DNA of 64,000 nucleotides from Pleurocapsa sp. PCC 7327 (GCF_000317025.1 NC_019689.1:3984024-4048023), one strand, 5' to 3'. Shown: positions 45,293-54,764, counted from the first letter of the stretch. The notes: generated from the sequence alone by a model not told the origin. Made by a program: numbers and translations.

Positions 45293-48052
45293 ATGAGCAA
45301 CTGGTACCAATTAGAGATTTCAGAAGTTCTGCAAAAACTGGACAGCGATGCATCCTATGGACTGAGCGCAACAGAAGCCAATCGTCGTTTCAAGGAGTGC
45401 GGTTTCAACGAACTCATCGAGCAAGGACTAAAGAACCCATGGCAAATATTGTGGGAACAATTAACTGAGGCGCTGACGATTATCTTACTCGTTGCTGCGG
45501 TTATCTCGGTTTTTTTGGGCGACTACAAAGATGGCTTGGGCATTATTGCTATTGTCGTACTTATTACTTTCTTGGGGTTTAGCCAAGAATATCAGGCGCA
45601 AAAAGCGATCGCTTCTCTCAAACAGCTAGCAGTACCTGCGGTTAAAGTTCGCCGCAACGGTTGCATGCAGGAAATTTCAGCTCGTTATTTGGTGCCGGGA
45701 GATATCGTGCTGCTAGAAGCTGGAGAGCTAGTGCCAGCCGACTGTCGTTTAATCGACAGCTTGAGCTTGCGAGTATCTGAATCTGCCCTCACTGGCATAC
45801 CCGAACCAGTAGACAAAGACCCAGAAGCCCTCCCAGGAAAAGACTTGGCACTGGGCAAGCGGCGCAACGCGCTCTATATGGGGACTGCCGTCACCTATGG
45901 GCGAGGAGAGGCAGTCGTCACTGAAACTGGTATGGCGACTGAGTTGGGTCGCATTGCCAGCGCGATCGAGACCATAGAGCCAGAACCAACTCCGCTACAA
46001 AAGCGCCTGTCTCAGTTGGTTCGGGAATTGGCGATCGCATCCCTGGTTCTTGTAGGAGCGATCCTCTCTCTAGGACTACTGCGGGGAGAGAACGCGCAGT
46101 TAATGTTCCTAACTGCCGTAACCCTGGTAGTAGCAGCTTTGCCCGAAGGTTTGCCAGCCGTAGTAACCATTGCGCTGGTGCTAGGAGCACAGAAGATGCT
46201 CAAACGGCACGCTCTCGTCCACCACCTACCCGCTGTAGAAGCGCTTGGCTCGGTCACGACCATTTGCTCTGGCAAGACGGGCACCCTAACTCAGAACCGC
46301 ATGACCGTGACCGTACTTGACGTGGCAGGGCATCGCTTAGACTTGACTGCCCGTCTGCGCTCTTATTCCCCGATGCTGGATGCCGAAGAACGGCCTTTTC
46401 TGCTGAGCCAGCCGCCAGCGCTATCCTTTCTGCTGGCTGGCGGGACGTTGTGTAGCGATGCCCAGCTAGAACCCGACCCGGAAGAGCCACGCTGCTTTCA
46501 TGCGGTGGGAGATCCGACCGAGGGAGCTTTGGTGATGGCTGCCGCTCGTCAGGGACTTTGGAAAGCCGAACTGGAACAGAGCCTTAAGCGCGTGACCATG
46601 GTGCCTTTCGACTCTAGACGGCAGCGAATGACTACCGTTCACCAATTCCCCGCCGCCCTTTCTCAAGTCCCCATCGCTTTGGAGATGGTCTGGTATTGGA
46701 GTCGAGCGATCGAAGCAGCAAACTATGTTGCCTTTACCAAAGGCAAGATCGGCAGCTTATTAGAAGTCTGCGATTGGGTTTGGGTAGAGGGGGGAGCGAT
46801 GCGACTCGATGGCAACTGGCGCGAACGGATTGACACGGCCAAGCACCAACTCACCCACAAGGGATTGCGCGTTTTGGGCATTGCCTTTCGACTTTTGCCG
46901 TCTTACCCAGTCGATGGCTGGGAGGACTTGGAGCGAGACTTGATATTCATTGGCTTGGTGGGGATGAATGACCCGATGCGACCAGAAGCCAGAGTTGCTA
47001 TCGAAACCTGCAAAAAGGCTGGCATCCGTCCGGTGCTGGTTACAGGCGATCGCCCCCGAAATGCTTGGCATCTCGCCCAGGAGTTAGACATAGCGAGCGA
47101 TCGCCGTCTCCTAACCGATAAAGAGCTTAACTGCCTGTCCGAGCGCGAATTGGAAGACTTGGTAGAACAGATTTCCATTTATGCGAGAGTTTCTCCACAA
47201 CAGAAGTTTCGCATCGTTCGAGCAATGCAAAAACAGGGGCACATCGTCGCCATGACTGGCGATGGCGTAAACGATGCACCCGCTCTGAAGGCGGCTGATA
47301 TTGGTGTAGCGATGGGCATTAGCGGCACTGACATTGCCAGGGAGGCAGCGGATCTGGTTTTGCTAGACGACAATTTTGCTACCATCGTGGCCGCCGTGAA
47401 AGAGGGACGAGTAATTTACGATAACATTCGCAAGTTTATCAAGTATCTCTTAAGTAGCAATGTTGGCGAACTCTGGGTAATGCTACTAGCTCCCTTTTTA
47501 GGAATGCCCTTGCCACTGATGCCCCTCCAGATTCTCTGGATTAACTTGGCTACTGACGGTTTACCAGCCTTAGCTTTGGGCTTGGAACCGGCAGAGCGAG
47601 AGACCATGAATCGTCCGCCTTACTCTCCCAAAGAAAATATTTTCGGTCGAGGGATGGGAAGGGATATTATCTGGATCGGGTTGTTGATGGGGCTGGTATC
47701 CCTCGGCACGGGCTATTGGTATTGGCGTGCCAAACGCGCCGACTGGCAGACCATGCTGTTTACCGTCCTAACTCTTTCGCAGATGGGCAATGCCTTAGCA
47801 GTTCGATCGGAACGAGACTCGCTTTTCTGCATTGGATTGCTGTCCAACAAGCCGCTTTTGGGAGCAGTTATTCTGACGCTGGGGCTGCAACTGGCAGTCG
47901 TCTACATTCCCTTTTTTGAGAAGCTCTTTGCGACAGTAGCTATGCCCGCAATAGACTTAGCCCTCAGCTTAGTTTTGAGTAGCGTGGTTTTCTGGGCTGT
48001 GGAGTTGGAAAAATGGTTGCTCCGCCGCGCTACAGTTAGATTATCAATATAA
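45293..48052 (+). CDS. Ca2+/PacL-type P-type ATPase lacking catalytic Asp and Glu
   Basis: 919 residues, full-length type IIA/PacL layout with an N-terminal cation-ATPase domain, TM1-10, the PEGLP motif ([16 protein letters not shown]), nucleotide-binding domain and hinge motif [18 protein letters not shown]. Two signature positions are changed. The actuator TGES reads TGIP (residues 167-170; [11 protein letters not shown]), and DKTGT reads GKTGT (Gly327 in [15 protein letters not shown]; codon GGC where GAC is expected). The KGAP-like nucleotide motif reads FTKGKIGS. A phosphorylation cycle should be impossible on its own. The frame is otherwise undamaged over 2.76 kb. Its ATG lies one base after the truncated MgtA stop. 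Confidence 0.92.
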   Translation: MSNWYQLEISEVLQKLDSDASYGLSATEANRRFKECGFNELIEQGLKNPWQILWEQLTEALTIILLVAAVISVFLGDYKDGLGIIAIVVLITFLGFSQEYQAQKAIASLKQLAVPAVKVRRNGCMQEISARYLVPGDIVLLEAGELVPADCRLIDSLSLRVSESALTGIPEPVDKDPEALPGKDLALGKRRNALYMGTAVTYGRGEAVVTETGMATELGRIASAIETIEPEPTPLQKRLSQLVRELAIASLVLVGAILSLGLLRGENAQLMFLTAVTLVVAALPEGLPAVVTIALVLGAQKMLKRHALVHHLPAVEALGSVTTICSGKTGTLTQNRMTVTVLDVAGHRLDLTARLRSYSPMLDAEERPFLLSQPPALSFLLAGGTLCSDAQLEPDPEEPRCFHAVGDPTEGALVMAAARQGLWKAELEQSLKRVTMVPFDSRRQRMTTVHQFPAALSQVPIALEMVWYWSRAIEAANYVAFTKGKIGSLLEVCDWVWVEGGAMRLDGNWRERIDTAKHQLTHKGLRVLGIAFRLLPSYPVDGWEDLERDLIFIGLVGMNDPMRPEARVAIETCKKAGIRPVLVTGDRPRNAWHLAQELDIASDRRLLTDKELNCLSERELEDLVEQISIYARVSPQQKFRIVRAMQKQGHIVAMTGDGVNDAPALKAADIGVAMGISGTDIAREAADLVLLDDNFATIVAAVKEGRVIYDNIRKFIKYLLSSNVGELWVMLLAPFLGMPLPLMPLQILWINLATDGLPALALGLEPAERETMNRPPYSPKENIFGRGMGRDIIWIGLLMGLVSLGTGYWYWRAKRADWQTMLFTVLTLSQMGNALAVRSERDSLFCIGLLSNKPLLGAVILTLGLQLAVVYIPFFEKLFATVAMPAIDLALSLVLSSVVFWAVELEKWLLRRATVRLSI

Positions 48053-48327
48053 GATATGACGCTAAATTTAGAACGATCGCTTTTAACGACTGCGCGATCG
48101 CAATTTAAATTTTTGATCGCTTTTTCAACATACCATTTCTCCGATTTTCCCGGATATTTAGCTCTTGCTTGAATCAACACGCGTCTGGCTAGTTCTTTGT
48201 TGCCGCTAGCTGCCGCTAGTAAATTGCGATCGATTCCATCAATCGGTTTTGAATTGTTCCAAATTAACCAGATAATGAATATAGTTAATCCAATTAGCAG
48301 TGCAATTTGAATAGAAGTCACGTTCAA
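47902..48327 (-). CDS. Small membrane protein with an antisense-derived tail
   Basis: 141 residues. The first 75 look real: an N-terminal helix (IQIALLIGLTIFIIWLIWN), then a compact charged domain GIDRNLLAAASGNKELARRV and YPGKSEKWYVEKAIKNLN, a pattern common in small cyanobacterial proteins that end near here. The remaining 60 residues (low-complexity, basic) are encoded antisense to the end of the P-type ATPase gene, which suggests that the original stop was lost and the frame now reads on. Function is unknown. Confidence 0.55.
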   Translation of the reverse strand: MNVTSIQIALLIGLTIFIIWLIWNNSKPIDGIDRNLLAAASGNKELARRVLIQARAKYPGKSEKWYVEKAIKNLNCDRAVVKSDRSKFSVISYIDNLTVARRSNHFSNSTAQKTTLLKTKLRAKSIAGIATVAKSFSKKGM

Positions 48328-48427
48328 GCCTCGCGTATTTGAGTTTACATTCTTAGCATTCCCAGATAGATCGATCGATTTAGCATGGCCCGATCTCGGA
48401 TTCTGGATTGGGATTTTCCAGAATCTA

Positions 48428-48655
48428 TTATAGGTTTGTTTGGCTTAAAATCCAACGAGTTACTGCGCCTCGATCTTCTGATAAACTGCGTTTAAGGGTG
48501 TCTTGAATAAGCTCCATAGTTAAACCTGGTAACTCCTGTGAAGTTTGGATGGACTTGCTACCTCGATCGGCAATAGCAAAAGCTGTTATTTCATCTCGAT
48601 TAACAGCTACTACCCAATATTCTTGGACATTCATTTGCTCGTAAAGAAGTGGAAT
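48428..48655 (-). pseudogene. 5'-truncated Uma2 (DUF820) family gene
   Basis: The readable product is LLYEQMNVQEYWVVAVN then RDEITAFAIADRGSKSIQ, TSQELPGLTMELIQDTL and a tail GAVTRWILSQTNL. This is the C-terminal half of a Uma2-type PD-(D/E)XK protein of the kind abundant in cyanobacteria. The N-terminal half with the catalytic residues is missing, and the frame meets a stop near 48660. The Dnd-island helicase frame begins 22 bp beyond on the other strand, so the break coincides with an island border. Confidence 0.7.
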
Positions 48656-48681
48656 ATTAGCTCTTTAATTGTCTTTAATAT

Positions 48682-50751
48682 TTGAAAAATAAATTGAGCC
48701 TAGATAAGTTAGATATTCAAGAAGATTATCGTAGCGATCGCGATAATCTCATTCAAGATTTTTATATTCCTTGTTTAGAACGCACAACTGTTTATAGTCG
48801 GGCAGTTGGCTTTTTTTCCAGTTCTTCTCTCATTGCTATTTCAAAAGTACTTACCGCTTTAATTAGATCTAGGGGAAAGATGCGGTTAGTAGCTTCTCCC
48901 TATTTAAGTCCAGAAGATATAGCAGCGATTGAGATGGGACTGAAACAACGAGAAGAAGTCATAACCAAAGCGATTTTACGGGAGTTCGATCGAGAGTTTG
49001 AAAAGGTTGTTGAAGATAGATTAGCTTGTTTGGCTTGGTTGTTGAGTCAAGGAATCTTTGAAATCAAACTCGCAGTTCCCCAGAAGATCGACGAACAGGG
49101 ACTTTACCACGAAAAATTTGGGATTTTTAGCGATTCTATCGGGAATTGCGTTGCTTTTATCGGTTCTGCCAATGAGAGTTTATCGGGGTTTGCCAGCAAT
49201 TTTGAATATATTGAAGTGTTTCGTTCTTGGAAGGAAGGCGAACAGACGCGAGTTCAACGGAAAGTCGAAGATTTTCAGAGGTTGTGGTCAAATAAAACCT
49301 CGAAAGTAGAGGTAATGAACTTTCCCGAAGCTGCAAAGCGATCGCTTTTAAGATATCGTCCTAGTAGTCCGCCGAAGTATGAAGAAATAGACGCGGGGAT
49401 TGGAAAAGGTTGGCGGTTCAAAGAGACTGGTGAGAATTACAGGATACAGAAAAATGCCCTTAAAGTTGAGTTGCGTCCCCTTCAAGTTGATGCAGTAGAC
49501 GCGTTTGAGAGGGGAAATTATCGCGGCATTTTGGCGATGGCGACGGGGACGGGGAAAACTTTGACGGCGTTGGCTTGCGCGACTCGTTTGGATAATCTAG
49601 ATTTGATTATCATTGGCGTACCGACCAAGGAATTGGCAAATCAGTGGAGGGAGGAAATAGAAACAAAAACTAGCTTTCGATTGCCGATTATTGCAACGGG
49701 CAAGGCGCAACATTAGCGAGAAATCCTGTTTCGGAAGTTGCGTTTGATTTACCATCAAGAATTACCTCGCGAACGACTTCCCGTTATCGTTGTCGGTACT
49801 TATAGCGAACTGTCTAAATCGACAGTTGCAAATTTAATTAGCGATGCGGGAGGATTGCCGGAACGATCTTTACTAATAGCGGATGAAGTTTACGCAACGG
49901 GGGCAGAAGTTTATCGGCGAATTTTACGAGGGGACTTTTGCTATCGTCCGGGACTGTCGGCGACTCCCATTCGTTCCTACGACGAAGAGGGAACGGGAAT
50001 TGTCTTGGGCTATTTTGGCGGAATTGTTTATGAGTTTATTTTAGAAGATGCGATCGCAGCAGGAATTCTCTGCGAATACGATTACTATGTCTATGTCGCG
50101 GCTTTAAGTGAAGAAGAACACGAAAAGTTTTAGCAGTTAACTGCAAAAATTGCTGCTTTACTCAATCAAGACGATCGCGAGCGCACTCATCATTTAACGA
50201 TACAACGAGCAAAAATTATCAAGTCTGCGACTGCCAAAATAAATATCCTAGATCGCATCCTGACCGACCATCCGCCGCAGCAAGCGATGATTTATTGTGC
50301 GGACATCGACGGGGCAACTCAGATTAGTTACAGCTTAGCCCAACGCGGATTTAACGTTGCGCGTTATTCTTCCCAAGACAGCGATCGCAAGAAAATCTTA
50401 GCAAATTTTGCCAGTGGCTATCTGGATGCTTTAGTAGCGGTGAAATGTTTGGATGAAGGGGTAGATATTCCATCCGTCCATCAGGCGATAATTCTAGCCA
50501 GCGATGCGACAGAACGCCAATTTATCCAGCGTCGGGGAAGAATTCTCAGGGTTACGCCTAAAAAATCAGTAGCCACCTTAATTGACGTTCTCGTCGTTCC
50601 TCCTTTAGGAGACGAATCGGTAAAATTGATGGAATCGGAGATTCAACGAATCAAACACTTTGCCCGTTCCTCCCGCAATCGCACTTCAGTCATTATCAAT
50701 TTAATCGAAGAACTGAAACACTACAAGATTACTTATTCAGATTTAACATGA
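48682..50751 (+). pseudogene. PLD-nuclease / SF2 helicase of the Dnd island, two in-frame amber stops
   Basis: About 690 codons in one frame from a TTG at 48682. The N-terminal phospholipase D-like part includes LYHEKFGIFSD and AFIGSANESLSG (HxK...N). The helicase part has Walker A ILAMATGTGKTLTALA, LLIADEVYATGAE, LSATPIRSYDEEGTG and QFIQRRGRILRV. Two TAG codons (49714-49716 and 50131-50133) interrupt the frame; both fit single-base changes, from Trp and from Gln or Glu. No frameshifts are needed. This PLD-helicase type is associated with DNA phosphorothioation loci as a candidate restriction factor. Confidence 0.85.
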
Positions 50752-50969
50752 AACCAACTACCGTTTATTTACCAGAAGAAACAGAAGCTAACCTTCAACA
50801 ACTTGCTAAGAAAACCGGGCGTTCTCCAGAAGAACTCATTCAAAAAGCTATTGAAAACTACTTGGCTAAACAGACTTTCTCGTTACCAAAATCTGTGGGG
50901 ATGGGTGCAAGCGGTATGTCAAATTTAGCCGAGAGAAGTGAGGAACTGCTGTGGAAGGAAGAATCATAG
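50748..50969 (+). CDS. Ribbon-helix-helix antitoxin
   Basis: 73 residues: KPTTVYLPEETEANLQQLAK begins with the RHH strand and continues KTGRSPEELIQKAIENYLAK. The C-terminal tail GMSNLAERSEELLWKEES would bind the toxin. The ATG overlaps the helicase stop by 4 bases and the gene overlaps the following PIN toxin by about 19 bases (toxin GTG at 50951), the usual antitoxin-toxin order. The antitoxin is intact although its toxin is destroyed. Confidence 0.85.
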   Translation: MKPTTVYLPEETEANLQQLAKKTGRSPEELIQKAIENYLAKQTFSLPKSVGMGASGMSNLAERSEELLWKEES

Positions 50970-51400
50970 CCGATACCAGTGGAATTATCGCTTTTTTAGA
51001 CCGAGATGACCGACCTGGTTGAGCAACAAAACTCAAATCGCCCTCACCCCAATCCCTCTCCCAGAGCGGGAGAGGGGCTTTTAACCTAAGACTTTTGTCT
51101 GAAGTCCCTTCGCCCCTTGTGAGAGAAGAGATTTAGGGATGAGGGGACAAAGATTTGTCAGTCAACCAGGATGACCGACACCATACAACAGCAGTTGAAA
51201 TCGTCAGAACAAGAAAGATTGTGATTCCAGTTACTGTCCTTGCTGAAGGATACTTGGCTTATCTTTCTGTAGACTTAAAAGATTTAACTAGAACCGATCG
51301 GATAATGAAACGTTATAGAGACTTTCCTTTGGGTCTAGTTGATACTAGCCTAGTTGCTTTAGCAGAATGTTATCAAATCAAACAAATTTTAACCATCTAG
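50951..51400 (+). pseudogene. PIN-domain (VapC-type) toxin interrupted by a MITE
   Basis: The first part reads VEGRIIADTSGIIAFLDRDD, with the catalytic Asp and Asp-rich start of a PIN domain. After removing the 155-bp element (51015-51169) and one copy of the 10-bp target, the frame continues RHHTTAVEIVRTRKIVIPV then EGYLAYLSVDLKDLTR and LGLVDTSLVALAECYQIKQ. The central segment between the two is shorter than the family norm and the end stops at ILTI, before the usual DRRHF. So there is an insertion, an internal deletion and a short C-terminus. Confidence 0.85.
51005..51179. mobile_element. 155-bp MITE with 10-bp target duplication
   Basis: The element occupies 51015-51169. It begins CTGGTTGAGCAACAAA and ends with the inverse of CTGGTTGACTGACAAA, so the terminal inverted repeats match at the outer 8 bp and most of the next 10. 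GATGACCGAC is duplicated at 51005-51014 and 51170-51179. The interior has the widespread motif CCCTCACCCCAATCCCTCTC followed by GAGAGGGG, which can form a hairpin. There is no transposase. Confidence 0.88.
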
Positions 51401-51434
51401 AACTTTTGCCGTAAGTCATAAGCGATTGAGTTGA

Positions 51435-51638
51435 GTGAAGCGCGATCGCATAGTTGTTGAGAATACTATTGAAATTATGATGGAAATTGAACAAAAACTA
51501 AAACAATTGGCTAAGAAACATAAAATTCCAGAAGAATTATTAAAAGAAGCGATCGCCCTAGAAAAAGAAAGAATCATGTACGCCAATCGCCAATGCGTCC
51601 CTAAACTTCTCAAAGCGATCGCGCGGTACGCAGAATAA
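51435..51638 (+). CDS. Small helical protein at the start of the dnd genes
   Basis: 67 residues (GTG at 51435; an ATG at 51477 is another start). Highly charged and helical: MMEIEQKLKQLAKKHKIPEE then LLKEAIALEKERIMYANR. It precedes dndD by about 65 bp in the same direction. Very small proteins of this type occur directly upstream of dnd genes in cyanobacteria, and I place it there on position and composition only. Confidence 0.55.
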   Translation: MKRDRIVVENTIEIMMEIEQKLKQLAKKHKIPEELLKEAIALEKERIMYANRQCVPKLLKAIARYAE

Positions 51639-51703
51639 ACCTCCTTAGCGTCCTCTTTTGCGCCTTTGCGTGAGAAAAAACAAACCTATGTAATTGATAT
51701 AAT

Positions 51704-53628
51704 ATGGGACTGCGCCTCAAACAAATTCGCCTTAAAAACTGGAAATGCTACCGCGAACAAATTATTCGATTTAATCTAAATACAGATAAAAACATTTGGA
51801 TTATTTTTGGACAAAATGGCTATGGAAGAACCTCGCTTCTGGAAGCGATTATCTGGTACTTGTATGGAAACGAAGGTGTTTTGACTAAAAAATTACCCGA
51901 TTATTTCAATCGAATCGCTCTCAAAAAACGAAAGCCATTAGAATTATTAGTCCAACTAAACTTTGAAGAAAATGGGAAAATTATTTTATCAGTCGAGAGG
52001 CAACCTGGAGTTTGCGAGGAATGACTCCTAATGTTGTGGTAAGCGAACCGACCTTTTATGAAGATGGAACGCAGAGAAAAATCCATGGGAATATATAGAT
52101 AGTTTATTACCCAAGTCGTGTAAAGAATTTTTCTTCTTCGATGGGGTAGAAATACAACGCTACGCACAACTAACGCAAACAGAGGAAACTCGCAATGCGA
52201 TCGAGCAGATCTTAGGAATTCCCGAACTGAAAAACCTGCGAGACGATGCCGACAAAGCTTTACACCAGATAGAAAAAGACTTAAATAAAGCATCGGTAGC
52301 GAATCAAGATTTGAAGCAAAAAACCGAACGACTGGAGAAGCTTCAAGAAGAGATCGAACTAACAACAGGTCAACTTCAAATTGCCAAAAAAAAGCCTTAC
52401 AGAAGCTATTAAAATTTATGAAGACTGTCAAGAAAGGGCACGGCAGATAGAAGATTTACATGACAAATTACAAGAGATCGATAAAAAAGAACAAGAGAAA
52501 CGTTATTTAGAAACAAATCTTGAAAATGCTGAAAAAGAAGTTGAAAGTGCCTTCAGAAAAGTTTCCATTCCGCTAATGCGAGAATTCGTTCAGGAAGTTT
52601 ATGATGACCTGCAACGAAAAAGTATTAAAAAGACAGGATTATCGTTTTCACTCAAGCAACTACGCGACCTTCTCAATAGCGATCGCTGTTTGTGCGGTCG
52701 GTGTATGGACGACCAGTCTCGCGATTACATTCGCCAGCAGCTGGAAGAGTTAAAAAACATAGGAAATTTGACCCAAGAAATTATCGAACACGATGAGTTA
52801 CGGAATCGATTATCGGGATTGTTACAGGATCGACCTCTCGATCTGGATGGGTTATTGTTGAAACGCGATCGCATTCGGGACGATTTAGACGAACCCAAAC
52901 AAAGCATTGCCAATCTTAAACAGGATACCAATGGACTAAAACGATCCGAAGTCGAGGAAACTTGGCGCAGAGTTGGCGCACAAGAAAAAAATGTCGAGGC
53001 AATTGGGGAGAGAATTAATCGCCTCAGCAGAGAAATCGAACAGAAAAAACAAGAAGCGGATCGCCTGCGTCGAGAAATAGAAACGCTAGCGGATCGCGAT
53101 CGAGAAACTGCTACCTTAGTCAAACAGGTTAGATTAGCTGAAGGACTGCGCGATGCCGAGAACGAACTGATTGAATGGTATATCGATGACCGCAAGCAAA
53201 CGATTGAAACTCAAACCTCCGATCTTCACCGTCAAGTGACAAATAAACCAGATGAGTATCGAGGAGTCGCGATCGCGCCTAATTATACTTTAAGAGTCAA
53301 GACGGTTACAGGAGAACTCCTCAACCCAGAAAGTTTAAGTGCAGGCGAAAAAGAAGCTTTAGCTTTTGCTTTTATTACTGGGTTAAATTTAGCCTCAGAA
53401 ACCGCTGCGCCATTGATTATGGATACCCCCTTTGGTCATCTGAATATACAGCATCAAAAAAACATTATTAATGCGCTTCCCAACATTCCCTCTCAGGTGA
53501 TAGTGTTGGCTACGGACAGAGATTTACCCGACTATCTGCTACATGAGTTGCGTCCTCACGTGGCAGAAATTCTCACGATTTCCCGCAATGCGATGGAGGA
53601 TATGTCAATTGTAGAGGTACGAGAATGA
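51704..53628 (+). pseudogene. dndD: dndD: DNA phosphorothioation ATPase, frameshifted
   Basis: Pieces in three frames make an SMC-like ATPase. The N-terminal piece has LRLKQIRLKNWKCYREQ and Walker A FGQNGYGRTSLLEAI, where the usual GKT/GKS Lys is Arg42. Next come TWSLRGMTPNVVV, then WEYIDSLLPKSCKEFFFFDG in another frame, then from 52381 a long coiled coil with zinc-hook CLCGRCMDD and the C-terminal ATPase half (NPESLSAGEKEALAFAFI, LIMDTPFGHLN). Frameshifts lie near 52005, near 52075 and in a run of eight A at 52385-52392; seven A would restore the third. The downstream partner overlaps its stop by 4 bases. Confidence 0.88.
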
Positions 53629-54032
53629 AGCGGATAGACCCCGCAACAACTATTCGTCCAACGCCTGAAGCGAATGGATATCTCAAGGTACTCAAAAATA
53701 ATGGTGCGTTTGGTCGCATGGTGGATGCGTATTTGTTTGCTGCTGCTTACGCGATTAAAAATAATGTCGATGTTGCTTCAATACCGTCTCAAGGTCGCCA
53801 AGATCTAATTAATACAGGCATTGTAGATGATGAGGTTCGTCTTTCTTTAGAGGCGGGAATTCATGCGATTTGCAAGCGCAACAGTCGATCTGAACCTACA
53901 GATAGTCGAGAAATAATGGAAATTTTGACCCAGTATGCAGAAGCGGGACTTAAATTATTAAAGCAGCGCTGGGAAGGCAAAGTAGGGATTCAAATACAGG
54001 ATGATGTTCGGAGGATTATTAATCACTCATGA
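53625..54032 (+). CDS. Dnd-associated small protein (DndE position)
   Basis: 135 residues. It overlaps the dndD stop by 4 bases and the next gene's start by 4 bases, so it is part of the same coupled unit. The sequence RPTPEANGYLKVLKNNGAFG then MVDAYLFAAAYAIKNNVDV and a long C-terminal helix resembles small dnd-system-associated proteins more than the classical DndE helical protein, but I cannot separate the two by eye. The frame is intact. Confidence 0.6.
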   Translation: MKRIDPATTIRPTPEANGYLKVLKNNGAFGRMVDAYLFAAAYAIKNNVDVASIPSQGRQDLINTGIVDDEVRLSLEAGIHAICKRNSRSEPTDSREIMEILTQYAEAGLKLLKQRWEGKVGIQIQDDVRRIINHS

Positions 54033-54607
54033 ACATACGTACTCTCTACATACCAAAAACTCTAAAAATTACTCAAGAACAATTTGAACAACTCGCCAGA
54101 GAAAATCGAGACAGACATCTCGAAAAGTCGGCGACTGGAGAACTCATTATTATGCCACCGATGAGAGGGAATACAGGCAGACGGAATATAGAAATTGAAG
54201 GACAACTTTGGTTTTGGAATCGACAAACAAAATTAGGCGTTGCTTTTAATTGTTCGACAGCTTTTCATCTGCCAAATGGTGCTGACCTTTCTCCTGATGC
54301 TGCTTGGATTAGTCAACAGAAGTGGGATACACTGACTCCCGAACAACAAGATACTTTTCCTCCTCTGTGTCCCGACTTTGCTATAGAGTTGCGATCTAAA
54401 ACAGATAATATGGAACCTTTGCGTCAAAAAATGCAGGAGTATCTAGATAATGGATTGCGTTTGGGATGGTTAATCGATACGAAGAATAGAAAGGTGAAAG
54501 TTTCTCGTCAAGATCGACCTGTAGAAGTGTTGGAGAATCCAATAAGTTTATCGGGAGAGGATGTGCTTCCTGGTTTCAGTTTGGATTTGCAAGGGGGGTG
54601 GAGTTGA
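54029..54607 (+). CDS. Uma2 (DUF820) family restriction-like protein
   Basis: 192 residues. Typical Uma2 order: helix with LTQEQFEQLAREN-like start (KITQEQFEQLARENRD), GELIIMPPMRGNTGRRN, GVAFNCSTAFHLPNGADLSP and the catalytic strand PDFAIELRSKTD (PD-ExK-like). The fold belongs to the PD-(D/E)XK nuclease superfamily, with no proven role. Its insertion between the DndE-like gene and dndC is odd, but the 4-base overlap on its left suggests it is part of the operon. It is a different subtype from the truncated Uma2 at 48428. Confidence 0.8.
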   Translation: MNIRTLYIPKTLKITQEQFEQLARENRDRHLEKSATGELIIMPPMRGNTGRRNIEIEGQLWFWNRQTKLGVAFNCSTAFHLPNGADLSPDAAWISQQKWDTLTPEQQDTFPPLCPDFAIELRSKTDNMEPLRQKMQEYLDNGLRLGWLIDTKNRKVKVSRQDRPVEVLENPISLSGEDVLPGFSLDLQGGWS

Positions 54608-54667
54608 GGGAGAGGAAGGCGCGATCGCGTTTAATAAAGATATGATTCTGCCAATAGGAGTTTGACC

Positions 54668-54764
54668 AAACTGAGAGCTTCAAGAAGGATATTGTTGCGA
54701 TCGCAACAATATCCTTCAGGATTTTTATATTCCTTGCTTGGAACGAGCAACAGTAATTACCTAA
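54668..54764 (+). pseudogene. Decayed second copy of the Dnd helicase N-terminus
   Basis: The frame LQEGYCCDRNNILQDFYIPCL then ERATVIT and a stop matches the start of the helicase at 48682, which reads IQEDYRSDRDNLIQDFYIPC then LERTTVYSR. The nucleotide block GGATTTTTATATTCCTTGCT has a close twin at 48755-48775. Only about 28 codons remain. It marks a partial duplication or the scar of a second helicase gene between dndE-Uma2 and dndC. Confidence 0.8.

Noticed and set aside
49714-50133. Programmed amber recoding in the helicase
   Set aside because: No suppressor tRNA or stimulatory element is visible, and neighbouring genes of the island are broken by frameshifts too. Decay is the simpler explanation, though it is listed above as worth checking.
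53625-54032. Firm naming as dndE
   Set aside because: Position fits, but the sequence lacks features I can tie to classical DndE, so no gene symbol was given.
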